Source: Spirochaetales bacterium
Lineage (GTDB): Bacteria; Spirochaetota; Spirochaetia; DSM-2461
Assembly (NCBI GenBank): GCA_016936555.1
Contig: JAFGXR010000041.1
Location: 1 to 64,000 of the forward strand
DNA length: 64,000 nt
Reading direction: 5' to 3'
The notes beneath the pieces were generated by a model. It ran no database searches, was not told the origin of the DNA, and saw only the letters and a list, made by a program, of their open reading frames with translations. The position numbers and the translations under genes were made by a program. Below, in pieces: positions 17,402 through 26,417 of this stretch; within the stretch, counting starts at the first letter, position 1, and every line of letters begins with the position of its first letter.

Positions 17402-17692
17402 ATGGAAAAAAAAGATGAAGATCAGGCTTTTCATGAGCTTGTTCTGGCTTTGTCACGCTGTGATGATAGCGAATTGATAGAGGATTTTCTCAAAAGTCTT
17501 CTGACCGATAATGAGGTGTATGAAGTGGCTTCGCGCTGGGCTCTGGTTAAACTGATAGACCAGGGTGTGACGCAGCGGCAGATTTCCAGAGATCTCGGAC
17601 TGAGTCTCTGCAAGATTACCAGAGGTTCCAGAGAATTGAAGAGAGAGGATTCCTCTTTCAGAAAAATGCTGAATCTTCTCGATAGGGTTTAA
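17402..17692 (+). CDS. trpR: Trp repressor-like DNA-binding protein
   Basis: A 96-residue all-helical protein matching TrpR. The segment LLTDNEVYEVASRW corresponds to the TrpR LTPDEREALG region, GVTQRQISRDLGL to its first HTH helix, and KITRGSRELK closely matches the recognition segment ITRGSNSLK of E. coli TrpR. TrpR binds tryptophan and represses tryptophan genes. No trp biosynthesis gene is in the window, so it is an orphan here and its ligand could differ. It shares one base with the next gene (TAATG). Probably translated from a leaderless mRNA. Confidence 0.8.
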   Translation: MEKKDEDQAFHELVLALSRCDDSELIEDFLKSLLTDNEVYEVASRWALVKLIDQGVTQRQISRDLGLSLCKITRGSRELKREDSSFRKMLNLLDRV

Positions 17693-18444
17693 TGGCAGAT
17701 AGATACTATGAGGTTCTGCTCATTGCCGAACTGATACTGGCCCCCGTTGTATTTCTTCTCCTCCTGTTTATTACTGCTCCCTACGGGCGTTTTGACAGGA
17801 AGGGGTGGGGGCCGGTTATTTCTTCCCGGGCTGCCTGGATGATTATGGAATCTCCTTCGCTGGTTCTCCCGGTTCTTTTGGCCCTGGGAGCCGGTGTAAA
17901 CCGGGTCGAACTTGTTTTTCTGCTGATCTGGCTGTGTCATTATTTTCACAGGGCCGCAGTCTATCCCTTCAGAATTTCCAGTCCCCGCAAGCCCTTTTCT
18001 GTTCTCATAATGTCCTGGGGATTTATATTCAATATCATAAACAGTTATGTGAACTTCTATTATTTGTTCTATCTGGCGCCTCACAGAGATCTTTCGTGGC
18101 TAAACGATATCCGGTTTATTGCCGGGGGGCTTTTATTCGCAGGAGGGTATCTGATCAATAAAAAATCCGATTCTCTGCTCCGGAAGCTGAGAGCCGATGG
18201 CCGTACGGGATATTTTATTCCCGAAGGCGGTTTGTACAGATGGATCAGTGCGCCCAATTATCTGGGTGAGATGATCGAGTGGGGCGGATGGGCCCTTCTG
18301 GTCTGGTCTCTTCCCGGCACCGCTTTCTTTTTATTTACGATTGCCAATCTGCTCCCCAGGGCCTTGAAGATCCACAAATGGTATGGCGAGACATTTGCCT
18401 CTTATCCCGAAGAGAGAAAAGCCATAGTTCCCTTTTTCTTTTGA
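17692..18444 (+). CDS. Steroid 5-alpha-reductase-like membrane protein
   Basis: A 250-residue polytopic membrane protein with about six hydrophobic segments. The C-terminal half matches the 3-oxo-5-alpha-steroid 4-dehydrogenase family: GGLYRWISAPNYLGEMIEW, with the conserved Asn-Tyr and Glu, and a basic end (KIHKWYGETF). The family reduces enone or polyprenoid double bonds with NADPH; bacterial members act on unknown lipids. Fused to trpR by a one-base stop/start overlap, so both are probably co-expressed, though the reason is unclear. Convergent with yqeC. Confidence 0.82.
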   Translation: MADRYYEVLLIAELILAPVVFLLLLFITAPYGRFDRKGWGPVISSRAAWMIMESPSLVLPVLLALGAGVNRVELVFLLIWLCHYFHRAAVYPFRISSPRKPFSVLIMSWGFIFNIINSYVNFYYLFYLAPHRDLSWLNDIRFIAGGLLFAGGYLINKKSDSLLRKLRADGRTGYFIPEGGLYRWISAPNYLGEMIEWGGWALLVWSLPGTAFFLFTIANLLPRALKIHKWYGETFASYPEERKAIVPFFF

Positions 18445-18445
18445 T

Positions 18446-19195
18446 CTAGAGGCTGTAGAGAACCGATTCGGATTCTCTATAGCTATTCAAAACTACCGAA
18501 GCATCAAATTCCAGATTGTCTTTTATCTCTCTGCAGAGAGCTTCTCCCACTTTGCGGCTGATAAGATCCGCTTTGTTGAGAAGTACTATTCTGCTGCTCT
18601 GATCCGGGGCGTTTTTAAAAAGACCGCGGTCGTGATTAATCAGTCTGATAAGATCTTCTCCTGTAACAGGTGCGGATCTGTCTTTGTCCCGTATCAGTTC
18701 AAAAAGTTCCGGTCTGTGCACTTTAGAATCATCGCCGGGACAGTCAAGAACATCGAGCCCGATCAGGCCTATATAGATGTCGGTGTAAGGGGATATGACC
18801 GGTTCATGATCTGCAGGAGCTTTCAGCGGGCGTCTTGCCGAGCCGTCAGCCTCCACAATGACGTAATTAAAATGTCTGATTGCTTCTTCGAGAAACGGCA
18901 GTGGAACTCCTGTCAATTTTCCCGGGTAGGAAGGGGAGCCGTATCCGAAGACGAGAGGTTTCTCCCTGTTCCGGTCGATGCGCCGCCAATCGGGCTCAAC
19001 ACCTCTTTTTTCATCGATAATATTGTAGAAAGGGGAGGGCTCCGGTTTCATTATCTTGGTGGTTGTCGTCATTAGCACAGTGTCAGCCCGCAGTAATCTG
19101 CCCAGTTCAAAGAGGGTTGCAGTTTTGCCTCCACCCCCGGCAATCGATATAAGAGCGCTTCCCTTTTCAGGTCTCACAAAAGGTAACAGGTTCAC
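18446..19195 (-). CDS. yqeC: YqeC-like selenium-dependent hydroxylase accessory protein
   Basis: A 249-residue P-loop protein. The N-terminal AGGGGKTATLFEL is a Walker A-like loop. VEADGSARRPLKAP followed by HEPV is the signature of the YqeC family, which is linked by gene context to selenium-dependent molybdenum hydroxylases. A later LLNKAD resembles the NKxD of GTPases. No molybdenum hydroxylase, selD or xdh gene is near. It lies 2 bases after the NUDIX gene on the same strand. Confidence 0.8.
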   Translation of the reverse strand: MNLLPFVRPEKGSALISIAGGGGKTATLFELGRLLRADTVLMTTTTKIMKPEPSPFYNIIDEKRGVEPDWRRIDRNREKPLVFGYGSPSYPGKLTGVPLPFLEEAIRHFNYVIVEADGSARRPLKAPADHEPVISPYTDIYIGLIGLDVLDCPGDDSKVHRPELFELIRDKDRSAPVTGEDLIRLINHDRGLFKNAPDQSSRIVLLNKADLISRKVGEALCREIKDNLEFDASVVLNSYRESESVLYSL

Positions 19196-19197
19196 GT

Positions 19198-19704
19198 TCA
19201 GATTATATCAAGCTCATAGCTTACCATATGGTCTTCGTTAAAAATAAAACGACCTGAAATTCTTTTCCCTTTTATAACGTGAGGAAGCCAGAGAAGATCG
19301 TCTTCCCACATATTGCTGTAGGGTATGTCATCAATACAGATCCAGAAGGGATCTGCTTCATCGGTCTCTATTTCCGTGCCCCTGTATTCTGAGGCTTTAA
19401 AAACAGTCCCTTCCATTTTCAGTCCGTTTGTGAACTGGAAATAGAGTTTTCCGCACTCAACCGGATCGAGAGGTGTCAGTCCGACTTCCTCTTCTGTTTC
19501 GCGGACCGCCGCTTCAACAGCCGTTTCACCTTTTTCTATATGACCTCCCGGAGCATTGACCTTGCCTGCACCGAGACCCCTTTTTTTATTGATGAGAAGA
19601 ACTTTCCCCTCTGAAAAAATATAGGTTATGACGGCAAACTTATCGGCCGACCATTTATTCCAGTCTATATCACGGACATCTGTTGCATTGCGGGTTTCTA
19701 TCAT
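19198..19704 (-). CDS. NUDIX hydrolase
   Basis: A 168-residue NUDIX enzyme. The full Nudix box (G-x5-E-x7-REUxEExGU) is present as GGHIEKGE...RETEEEVG, so it should be active. Such enzymes hydrolyse nucleoside diphosphate derivatives. The N-terminal half and the phrase GLGAGKVNAPGG resemble MutT/MTH1-type 8-oxo-dGTP hydrolases. Its ATG shares four bases with the stop of the upstream TPR gene. Confidence 0.85.
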   Translation of the reverse strand: MIETRNATDVRDIDWNKWSADKFAVITYIFSEGKVLLINKKRGLGAGKVNAPGGHIEKGETAVEAAVRETEEEVGLTPLDPVECGKLYFQFTNGLKMEGTVFKASEYRGTEIETDEADPFWICIDDIPYSNMWEDDLLWLPHVIKGKRISGRFIFNEDHMVSYELDII

Positions 19705-21008
19705 GAATTGATCCTTGTTACATTGATATAAAATTCGGGTTTTTTATCCTCCAGGCCAGAAGGCAGGGAGGTGAATACTCTGAAGATTCTGGTTCCTTCC
19801 GGTAACAGCGCCGGATTTTCTTCCTTTATTAAATCTCTATTTGTAGAAAAGAGTTCTTCGCCGAAGGTATCTCTCCATTTCAGATCCACCTGAAAACGAT
19901 TGATCGGCACTGTTCCCCGGTTATCCAGTCGGAATTTGAAATTGATGTATTCCTCTCCATATCCGTCGAATCCGCTGCTGTCCAGTTGGAAGAGTTCGAT
20001 CGAGACGCCTTCAGGGCGGGAAGCGGTCCATTCCAGGGTCAGAGGTTTCTTTTCTTCCTGCCGGGGGATTTCATCGGCAATAATCAGATTTTTAAATGAT
20101 ATTCTCACTTCATCGATTTCAGGAGGCAGATAGTGCACAAAAAAGAACTCATCAATCAGCGCCGGTTCTCCGGGCATAAGCCACTGGTCTTCGCTGACCA
20201 GGGGGAATATCCTGCTGAAAAGGGTTACACCGTCATAATTTTTCAAGGCGATTTCGAGATCTGCGGATTTTATCGCTCTGGACTCGTTTCTCAATTCTCC
20301 CTGAATCGTACAGGATATGGAGCCGTTGGTCAGATTGAGTTTCGATTGAAAGATGTCGACCCTGCAGTCTTCCGGTAAACCGTTGAGAACGGTATCCAGC
20401 TTCCTCTCTCTGAAGGTTTCTGTTTGTTTAATATAGGGCACAGTCATCTGAGTTTTATCTTTTGAAGATTCCTGTTGAAAAAAAGGAAAAGAAAAGCGGT
20501 TCTGTGTTAAAAAAGACGCGGTGATTAATACAAGAAGACCGGCAAAGGGAAGTAAAATCTTTTTGTAGGAAACAGTTCCCGATAGAGACTTTTCCTTGAT
20601 ACGGATTTCTTTGATGATATTTTCAGCTATGGGATTGGCCGATGAAATCAGTCTGGAAAATGTGGCATTTTTCATGGCCAGTTCGCGATATCTGCCGTCC
20701 TGTCCCTCTTCCCGGGCTTTTATCATATAAAGCTGGGCCATCCGGTTGCGGTACTCATCGGAGAGAGGATGGATTTCTACGGCTCTTTCCATAGACATCA
20801 GCGCTTCTTCTATACGCCGGTTCTGCAAAAGCTCTTCCGATCGCTTGATATGGCTTGCTGCTACCTTTTTCAATCTGCCCAGATCGGACTCTGTCAACTG
20901 GTAAGAATCAAAACATTTTTTCAGAGCCGTGTAATTGAACGGTTCCTTTTCCGCAATCAGCGAAATTTCATTAATATAGCTTTTTAATTTGTCAGCTTTA
21001 TCATCCAC
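19701..21008 (-). CDS. TPR-type single-pass membrane protein of unknown function
   Basis: A 435-residue protein I do not recognise. Residues ~55-120 form TPR-like helices (SEELLQNRRIEEALMSMERAVEIHP). One membrane segment lies at about 150-167, and ~260 residues of beta-rich sequence follow with repeated patterns (DLEIALKNYDG, FKFRLDNRGTVPINRFQVDLKW) that suggest two immunoglobulin-like folds outside the cytoplasm. The topology (TPR in, beta domains out) is typical of envelope sensor or assembly proteins. First gene of a three-gene minus-strand run with NUDIX and yqeC. Confidence 0.7.
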   Translation of the reverse strand: MDDKADKLKSYINEISLIAEKEPFNYTALKKCFDSYQLTESDLGRLKKVAASHIKRSEELLQNRRIEEALMSMERAVEIHPLSDEYRNRMAQLYMIKAREEGQDGRYRELAMKNATFSRLISSANPIAENIIKEIRIKEKSLSGTVSYKKILLPFAGLLVLITASFLTQNRFSFPFFQQESSKDKTQMTVPYIKQTETFRERKLDTVLNGLPEDCRVDIFQSKLNLTNGSISCTIQGELRNESRAIKSADLEIALKNYDGVTLFSRIFPLVSEDQWLMPGEPALIDEFFFVHYLPPEIDEVRISFKNLIIADEIPRQEEKKPLTLEWTASRPEGVSIELFQLDSSGFDGYGEEYINFKFRLDNRGTVPINRFQVDLKWRDTFGEELFSTNRDLIKEENPALLPEGTRIFRVFTSLPSGLEDKKPEFYINVTRINS

Positions 21009-21075
21009 AAATAGACTTTAACATGAAGTGCTAAAAAAATCCCGATGTTGAACCGATAAAGAGTAAAAGGTTTAA

Positions 21076-21972
21076 ATGAAATTAACAGTATTCTACCATA
21101 AGAACGATATAGATTTTCTCTTTCAGTTTTCTTCCGTTTCGGAAGAGTATTTCATCGAGTACGAAAGTTATGCCATCGAACCCGACTGGGAACCCGGTAC
21201 GGATAACTTTTTCCATGATAAAGTCACGGAAGCCGAAAATATGCTTGTCGTTCTCTCACCCCAATCTCTGAAAGGGAAATGGCTGCCCTATATCATCGGT
21301 TATGCCGAAGGCAAGAAAGTCAACTGCCACTTTTATCTCGCTCAGGACGAGCGACCCCGGTGGGCTGAATCCTTCAATATCAGTCAATCTATTAATGATC
21401 TGATCGAGTATTATAAATATTACAACGACAAATGGCTGGAGAAGGCAACGGTCCGCATAGCCAAAAAAACTCTGATCGACCAGCACCGTGATATCACTCT
21501 GACCGCTTTTGTGGAGGTGGTCAAAGAGGGGGATTGCATGCTGGCTGGAATTTATCTCGAGGCGGGATATAAAGCTTCGGACCGGGACAGGAATGGCGTT
21601 CCGTTGATCTGCTGGGCAGCCAGGAACAGAAAGCTGCCCATGATTAAATTGCTGATGAAGGCCGGTGCGGACCTCAATGCCGTCAGCGATGACAGGAACG
21701 GAACAGCTTTGATCGATGCCGTCTCGGAAGATGATTATGAATGCGTTGTCTTTCTGCTTCAATACGGTCCCGACCTTGAGGTGGAGAGCAAAAACGGACA
21801 GACGGCCATGACCATTGCTTCCGGGCATAATAACACAGAAATCGTAAGGGTTCTTTTTGAAGCGGGAGCCGATATGAATAAAAAAGACAAGCTGGGCATG
21901 ACCGCTATAACCTATGCGAAACTGCAGGGGAATCAGGATATTCTCAGCCTTTTTGAGAGTGATGAAGAATGA
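21076..21972 (+). CDS. TIR-like domain fused to ankyrin repeats
   Basis: A 298-residue soluble protein. Residues 1-90 look like a small TIR-type fold: an initial strand LTVFYHKND, then MLVVLSPQSLKGKW (56-69) followed by PYIIGYAEGKK, as in TIR proteins where the Ser-x-Trp segment precedes a helix. The Glu used for catalysis in TIR NADases (WxxxE) is Ile here, so enzyme activity is doubtful. From about residue 150 there are four to five ankyrin repeats (GVPLICWAARNRKLPMIKLL, LIDAVSEDDYECVVFLL, MTIASGHNNTEIVRVLF). Likely a protein-binding adaptor. AAAGG lies 5 bases before the ATG. Confidence 0.7.
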   Translation: MKLTVFYHKNDIDFLFQFSSVSEEYFIEYESYAIEPDWEPGTDNFFHDKVTEAENMLVVLSPQSLKGKWLPYIIGYAEGKKVNCHFYLAQDERPRWAESFNISQSINDLIEYYKYYNDKWLEKATVRIAKKTLIDQHRDITLTAFVEVVKEGDCMLAGIYLEAGYKASDRDRNGVPLICWAARNRKLPMIKLLMKAGADLNAVSDDRNGTALIDAVSEDDYECVVFLLQYGPDLEVESKNGQTAMTIASGHNNTEIVRVLFEAGADMNKKDKLGMTAITYAKLQGNQDILSLFESDEE

Positions 21973-21973
21973 T

Positions 21974-23224
21974 TTATTCTGCCGTCTGTTTGTCCAGCAT
22001 TTCCTGCTGAAGTTCAAAGGAATTCATCGCTGTATCGATCATTTCCCTGGCCGGAGTGAAGAGCGGGTCCAGTTCCATACAAAACTCCCATTTTTTTATG
22101 GCTTCCTGAAATTCCCCTTCTGCATAGAGTTTCAAGCCTTCCACATAAAGGGTTTCCGCCTGCTCGGCTTTCTCCTTCCGGCCGTAATCCCCCATATTCA
22201 ATCTCAGCTCCAGGCTGATTCTGTCGGGCTGGCTGAACTGGGTAGTAAGATCCAGAGTATAATTGATAACAAAATCGACTTTGGCAGTTTCTACAGCTGT
22301 CCCTATTGTGAATCGGGGCAGACCGGATTTTAGAAGCACTCCGCTTTGTAGTGAAAGGAAATTCGTCAATGTCAGATCCATGCCTACGGCAAAATAAGGC
22401 GCTTCGGCTCCGGTTCCGTCAATATTGAAGGGCAGATTAAAATCAAAAGCCACAGTTAGCGGTCTCAACGGACTGTAGGCCAGTCCGGCGCTGAATCTGG
22501 TCGGTAGAGGATCGGGATTTTCTATGAATTCGGCACCGACATTTTTCACCGAAACTCCCAGTGAAAAGTTTTTATCCCGGGAATAATATGGCTTGAGAAA
22601 ATTAAAACGGGTCATGATTCCGGCATCACCCATAATTGCAACCGCCGACTGGTTCTGTGCTATGGAAAAGGGGACATTCCGGTAAGCTGCCTTGAAGCTT
22701 CCGCCGAAACTGATACCGTCGAAATAGAAACTCTTCAAAATATTATAGGAGATATTGGCTGTTCCGACTGTCTCCCAGTAATAACCGGTCGCAAAGTCGT
22801 CGCTATAATCGTTGCTGTAACGGTCGCCCCAATCGTCAACGCCCGTAAAAGGGAGATACATCATTTTGCCGGAAAACCCCAGACCGAGATTTCCCACACG
22901 GGTTGTGAATATAAGGCTTTCGATATTCACATCGTTTATCCAGTTGTTGTGAAGAAAGGAAAGTTCTGTGATATTCAGCAGAGAACTGGCGGCGGGATTG
23001 GAATCGATAAAACCCGAATCCAGGGCAATTGCTGTGTATGCCGTCGCCATTCCTTCATGTTTTCCCCCTGAGGGAACAAGGAGAATCAGAAATGAGTTGG
23101 TTCCTGAATCAGGGTCGATTCCGAACATGGAAGACCATGAACTGTAATAGTCTTCAAAATTCTGACCGAACAGTAAAACTCCCGAGAACAATAATATTAA
23201 GAGAGCAAAGGCCTTGTATTTCAT
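21974..23224 (-). CDS. PorV/FadL-like outer-membrane beta-barrel (UPF0164-type)
   Basis: About 416 residues from the chosen ATG at 23224, which gives a clean signal peptide (MKYKAFALLILLFSGVLLFG); an in-frame GTG lies 8 codons upstream. The mature N-terminus has the phrase MATAYTAIALDSGFIDSNPAASS, typical of the UPF0164/PorV family, which in Treponema is modelled as FadL-like outer-membrane barrels for hydrophobic substrates. The rest has alternating amphipathic strands. The C-terminal ~60 residues form a TPR-like helical tail (EGLKLYAEGEFQEAIKKWEF). Converges with the TIR-ankyrin gene, 1 base apart. Confidence 0.8.
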   Translation of the reverse strand: MKYKAFALLILLFSGVLLFGQNFEDYYSSWSSMFGIDPDSGTNSFLILLVPSGGKHEGMATAYTAIALDSGFIDSNPAASSLLNITELSFLHNNWINDVNIESLIFTTRVGNLGLGFSGKMMYLPFTGVDDWGDRYSNDYSDDFATGYYWETVGTANISYNILKSFYFDGISFGGSFKAAYRNVPFSIAQNQSAVAIMGDAGIMTRFNFLKPYYSRDKNFSLGVSVKNVGAEFIENPDPLPTRFSAGLAYSPLRPLTVAFDFNLPFNIDGTGAEAPYFAVGMDLTLTNFLSLQSGVLLKSGLPRFTIGTAVETAKVDFVINYTLDLTTQFSQPDRISLELRLNMGDYGRKEKAEQAETLYVEGLKLYAEGEFQEAIKKWEFCMELDPLFTPAREMIDTAMNSFELQQEMLDKQTAE

Positions 23225-23337
23225 TTCCTGATTCCAGTATATATACACTTCCCGGTTTTATCTAGGATCTTAAAAAAAATGCCGATAATGGTATACATTG
23301 GGTATAGAGAATAAGAGGAGCGGGAAAGAGAATAACA

Positions 23338-26300
23338 GTGAAACGGGGTCTCATAAAAGCAAAAGGAATATTTCTCCTCATTTTTATACTTCTTACAGGC
23401 GTCTCTCTCTCTTCACAGGAACTGTCCAATAAGGAAATCCGGGCAAAAATGGACCAGGCTCAGGCTTTCTTTAACGAGAAAGACTATGATAGTGCCATTC
23501 AAATTCTCACGGAGATTCTCGAAAACAATCCTGAACGACTCGATCAGGCCGTCAATCTTATGGACCGCATTCTTGAAATCCGGAATCTCTACAACGAAAA
23601 ATACCGGGAGCTCATAACCGAGCTCTATGACAATGAAAATCCAGGAAAGGCTCTGGAATTGATTGAAGAGCTGGAACAACTTGAGAAAATTCCCGAAGGC
23701 GAATACCCTGTCGAGTTGAGGAATGCCCGTATAGCTGCGGAATTCGTCTACAACAAAATTGCTCTGCGGGACATGATGGATGAAGCGAAAAGCCTTCTCG
23801 ATCAGAAGGATTATGCAGGTGCTCTCAAACTCTATCAAACAGGTTTCAATCTCGGACGGCAGACTTATCTGACCGCTAATGAAACGATTGTATCGGCCAT
23901 TGATAAAAGTGCCGTGCCGCGGGCCATAAACCAGATTTATTCAGAAGCTCTTGCCATCGTCAAGGATGAAGCCGGACTTACCGATCAGATTTCCCGTTTC
24001 AATGTATCCCTCGATACCCTGCCTGCTGAAAGTGTTGCCGCTTCGCTCAGCGGGATTCTGGAAAAAATGGAGGAGTTGTCAGCTAGAAGAAAAGAATTCT
24101 TCGACCAGAGTTCAATTGTCGATCAGAGCCTGAACAGAATCATCAGCATCGATGATAGAGCGCCGGAGCGGTTCTTTCTCGATTTTTCGAAAATCCTTTT
24201 ATTCGGATGGACCGATTCCGATACTTTTGAAGGGATCATCAGCACGACCGATCTCTTCTGGGAAGATCTTTTCAGCTCTCTTGCCGGCGCAATCGACAGG
24301 AAACTGGCCGGTACTTACGGCGATGCCTCTCTTGCCTATGGTAATAACGATTTGAGAAATGCGGGAACTTCATTTTCCCATACGCTGACCTATGCCGTAG
24401 CCTCTATCAGAGTCTATAATCTCTTATATTCCAGAATTACGATCGGACCTGATTTTTCACGGGATCTCTACAGCTCGGATTTGATTGAAAAATACTACGG
24501 TTCCCTTGTCGATGCCAGAATTTATGCCCGGGTCACCGATACCTTCGGCACTATGATTTCACTCCGTGAGAGCTTCGTTAACTACTCTCTGACGGGAAAC
24601 AGATCTATTGATGACTTGTATAACATGAGGCGGACCATACTTTCCGACCTTCCCAGGATTGATGAAGAAGAGACTCTCTGGGCGACTATCGGTTCCTCTC
24701 TGAACTGGCTGGCGCCCTATAATGCTCTGCCCGAAAAATCCGAAGCGGTTTATAACAATGTAAACCGGGAGCTCGGATCACTCAGGAATGAAATGAAAGG
24801 AATCAATCTTTCCATTCTGACCAGATTGACCGATAGAGAGTACAGCCGGATTGAAACGGCTCTTTCCGGTTATGAGAAAGCATTTTCCGAAAATGAAAAT
24901 CTCGTAGAGGGCGTCCGTGATGCCGATGTTATTGCCTATACGGGCAATAGTGAAATTCTTTCCACCTTTCCCGACAGAGCTCTCCCCGGTCTGACGGCAT
25001 TAAGAGAAAACCTCGATGTTCTTCTGGGGGAAACTGAAAGTGTTCTCGAAACATTCAAGAGTGAGGAAATCCTTCAGGATGAAGGAGGCAAAATCGCCGA
25101 ATTTATCGATAAGACCGAAAGGATCATTCCCCGGATCACCGCTCTAGGCGACGATACGGATAATCTTGAAAACAGGGCAAGGGATAATATATTCAGAGCC
25201 GACGGTTTTGAAAATCAGGGGACGAAACAGCTCAGCGAAGTGAGGACTATCGTCAATAGCACCCGGGCGACTAAAGAGAGCTTTGACAGGGCCCGGGAGA
25301 GTTTGAAAGACGCCAATAATTCTTTCTATCAATCATTTTCCCTGAAGGAGAATCTGGCCCTTCGCAAAAGCGTCGACTCGGATCTGGCATCACTGCAGCA
25401 GGCTTTGATCGATGGAGAAAACAGGCTCGTCGTAGCTGATGTCCGTAATTTCATAAACCTGGGGAAGCAGTCCTATATCGACAGACAGTACAGCCGTGCC
25501 CGCGTTTATATGGAGCGGGCCCAGAACCGCTGGCTGACGACGAACTCGGAGGACCATCCGGAAATCCAGTACTGGATGGCATTGATCGATATCGCCCTCA
25601 AATTTGATCAGGGGCGTACCATCAGCCCGACGGAACCGCTTTATGATGAGATGACACAGTTCCTTAACCTGGCTTTTTCCAATTTCAATAAAGGGGTTAA
25701 TCTGCTGGCCGGAAACAAGCGCGATGAAGCCATCGAAGCATTCGGCCAGGCGCTCTCCAATCTGGAGAATGTGGAAATCTATATGCCCCGTAATGAAGAT
25801 GCCAGTCTCCTCCGACTCAGAATAGCCCAGATTATCGATCCCCAGCAGTTCCGGGCCAGTTTCGCCGAAAGGGTCGATTCGGCATGGAAAAAACTCCAGT
25901 CCAATTCCAGCACGTCTCAATCGGAAGGTTATGGAGAGCTGATTGACCTGAGCCGGCTGGAGCCGAATTATCCCGGTCTTCAGAATAAAATCGCCGTAGC
26001 GGAGTACGATATCCTGAAAACGCGGCGGCGCCCGCCTGATCCTGCGAAGCTGGCGGAAAGCGAACGCTATTATAAACTGGCTCTGGAAATAGTGGAAAGC
26101 GCGCAGCGGTCTTCCTATTATCTGGCGGAGCAGTATCTTGATCTCGCCATTTCGGCCAACCCGGAGAATTCTCTGGCAATATCTCTCAAGGACCGCATCC
26201 AGGTCGATACGGGAGGGTCCAGTACTCTGGTTCTGCCGACTGCCTTGGAAAATCGATTCCGGGAAGCTCAGGTTCTCTATGAACAGGGCAATTTTTTTGA

Positions 26301-26400
26301 AGCCCGCTTTATTGTCAATGAACTGAAAAAAGATTCCAGAGCCAGGAATTATCCGCCGTTACTGAAACTGGAGGAGAGGTTAGCATCAAAAGGATATTAA
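23338..26400 (+). CDS. Large periplasmic TPR/coiled-coil protein
   Basis: A 1020-residue exported protein with an N-terminal signal peptide (hydrophobic residues 11-25, cleavage near SLSSQ) and almost wholly helical sequence. TPR-like units are visible at ~35-70 (AQAFFNEKDYDSAIQILTEIL), ~145-170, ~715-735 (GKQSYIDRQYSRARVYMERA), ~780-810 and the C-terminus (AQVLYEQGNFFEARFIVNEL). No enzyme motif. GTG start; no convincing ribosome site. Its 3' end overlaps the probable true start of the membrane phosphatase, so the two are likely co-expressed, and this protein may be its periplasmic partner. Confidence 0.75.
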   Translation: MKRGLIKAKGIFLLIFILLTGVSLSSQELSNKEIRAKMDQAQAFFNEKDYDSAIQILTEILENNPERLDQAVNLMDRILEIRNLYNEKYRELITELYDNENPGKALELIEELEQLEKIPEGEYPVELRNARIAAEFVYNKIALRDMMDEAKSLLDQKDYAGALKLYQTGFNLGRQTYLTANETIVSAIDKSAVPRAINQIYSEALAIVKDEAGLTDQISRFNVSLDTLPAESVAASLSGILEKMEELSARRKEFFDQSSIVDQSLNRIISIDDRAPERFFLDFSKILLFGWTDSDTFEGIISTTDLFWEDLFSSLAGAIDRKLAGTYGDASLAYGNNDLRNAGTSFSHTLTYAVASIRVYNLLYSRITIGPDFSRDLYSSDLIEKYYGSLVDARIYARVTDTFGTMISLRESFVNYSLTGNRSIDDLYNMRRTILSDLPRIDEEETLWATIGSSLNWLAPYNALPEKSEAVYNNVNRELGSLRNEMKGINLSILTRLTDREYSRIETALSGYEKAFSENENLVEGVRDADVIAYTGNSEILSTFPDRALPGLTALRENLDVLLGETESVLETFKSEEILQDEGGKIAEFIDKTERIIPRITALGDDTDNLENRARDNIFRADGFENQGTKQLSEVRTIVNSTRATKESFDRARESLKDANNSFYQSFSLKENLALRKSVDSDLASLQQALIDGENRLVVADVRNFINLGKQSYIDRQYSRARVYMERAQNRWLTTNSEDHPEIQYWMALIDIALKFDQGRTISPTEPLYDEMTQFLNLAFSNFNKGVNLLAGNKRDEAIEAFGQALSNLENVEIYMPRNEDASLLRLRIAQIIDPQQFRASFAERVDSAWKKLQSNSSTSQSEGYGELIDLSRLEPNYPGLQNKIAVAEYDILKTRRRPPDPAKLAESERYYKLALEIVESAQRSSYYLAEQYLDLAISANPENSLAISLKDRIQVDTGGSSTLVLPTALENRFREAQVLYEQGNFFEARFIVNELKKDSRARNYPPLLKLEERLASKGY

Positions 26401-26417
26401 AAGCCGCATCAGTCATT

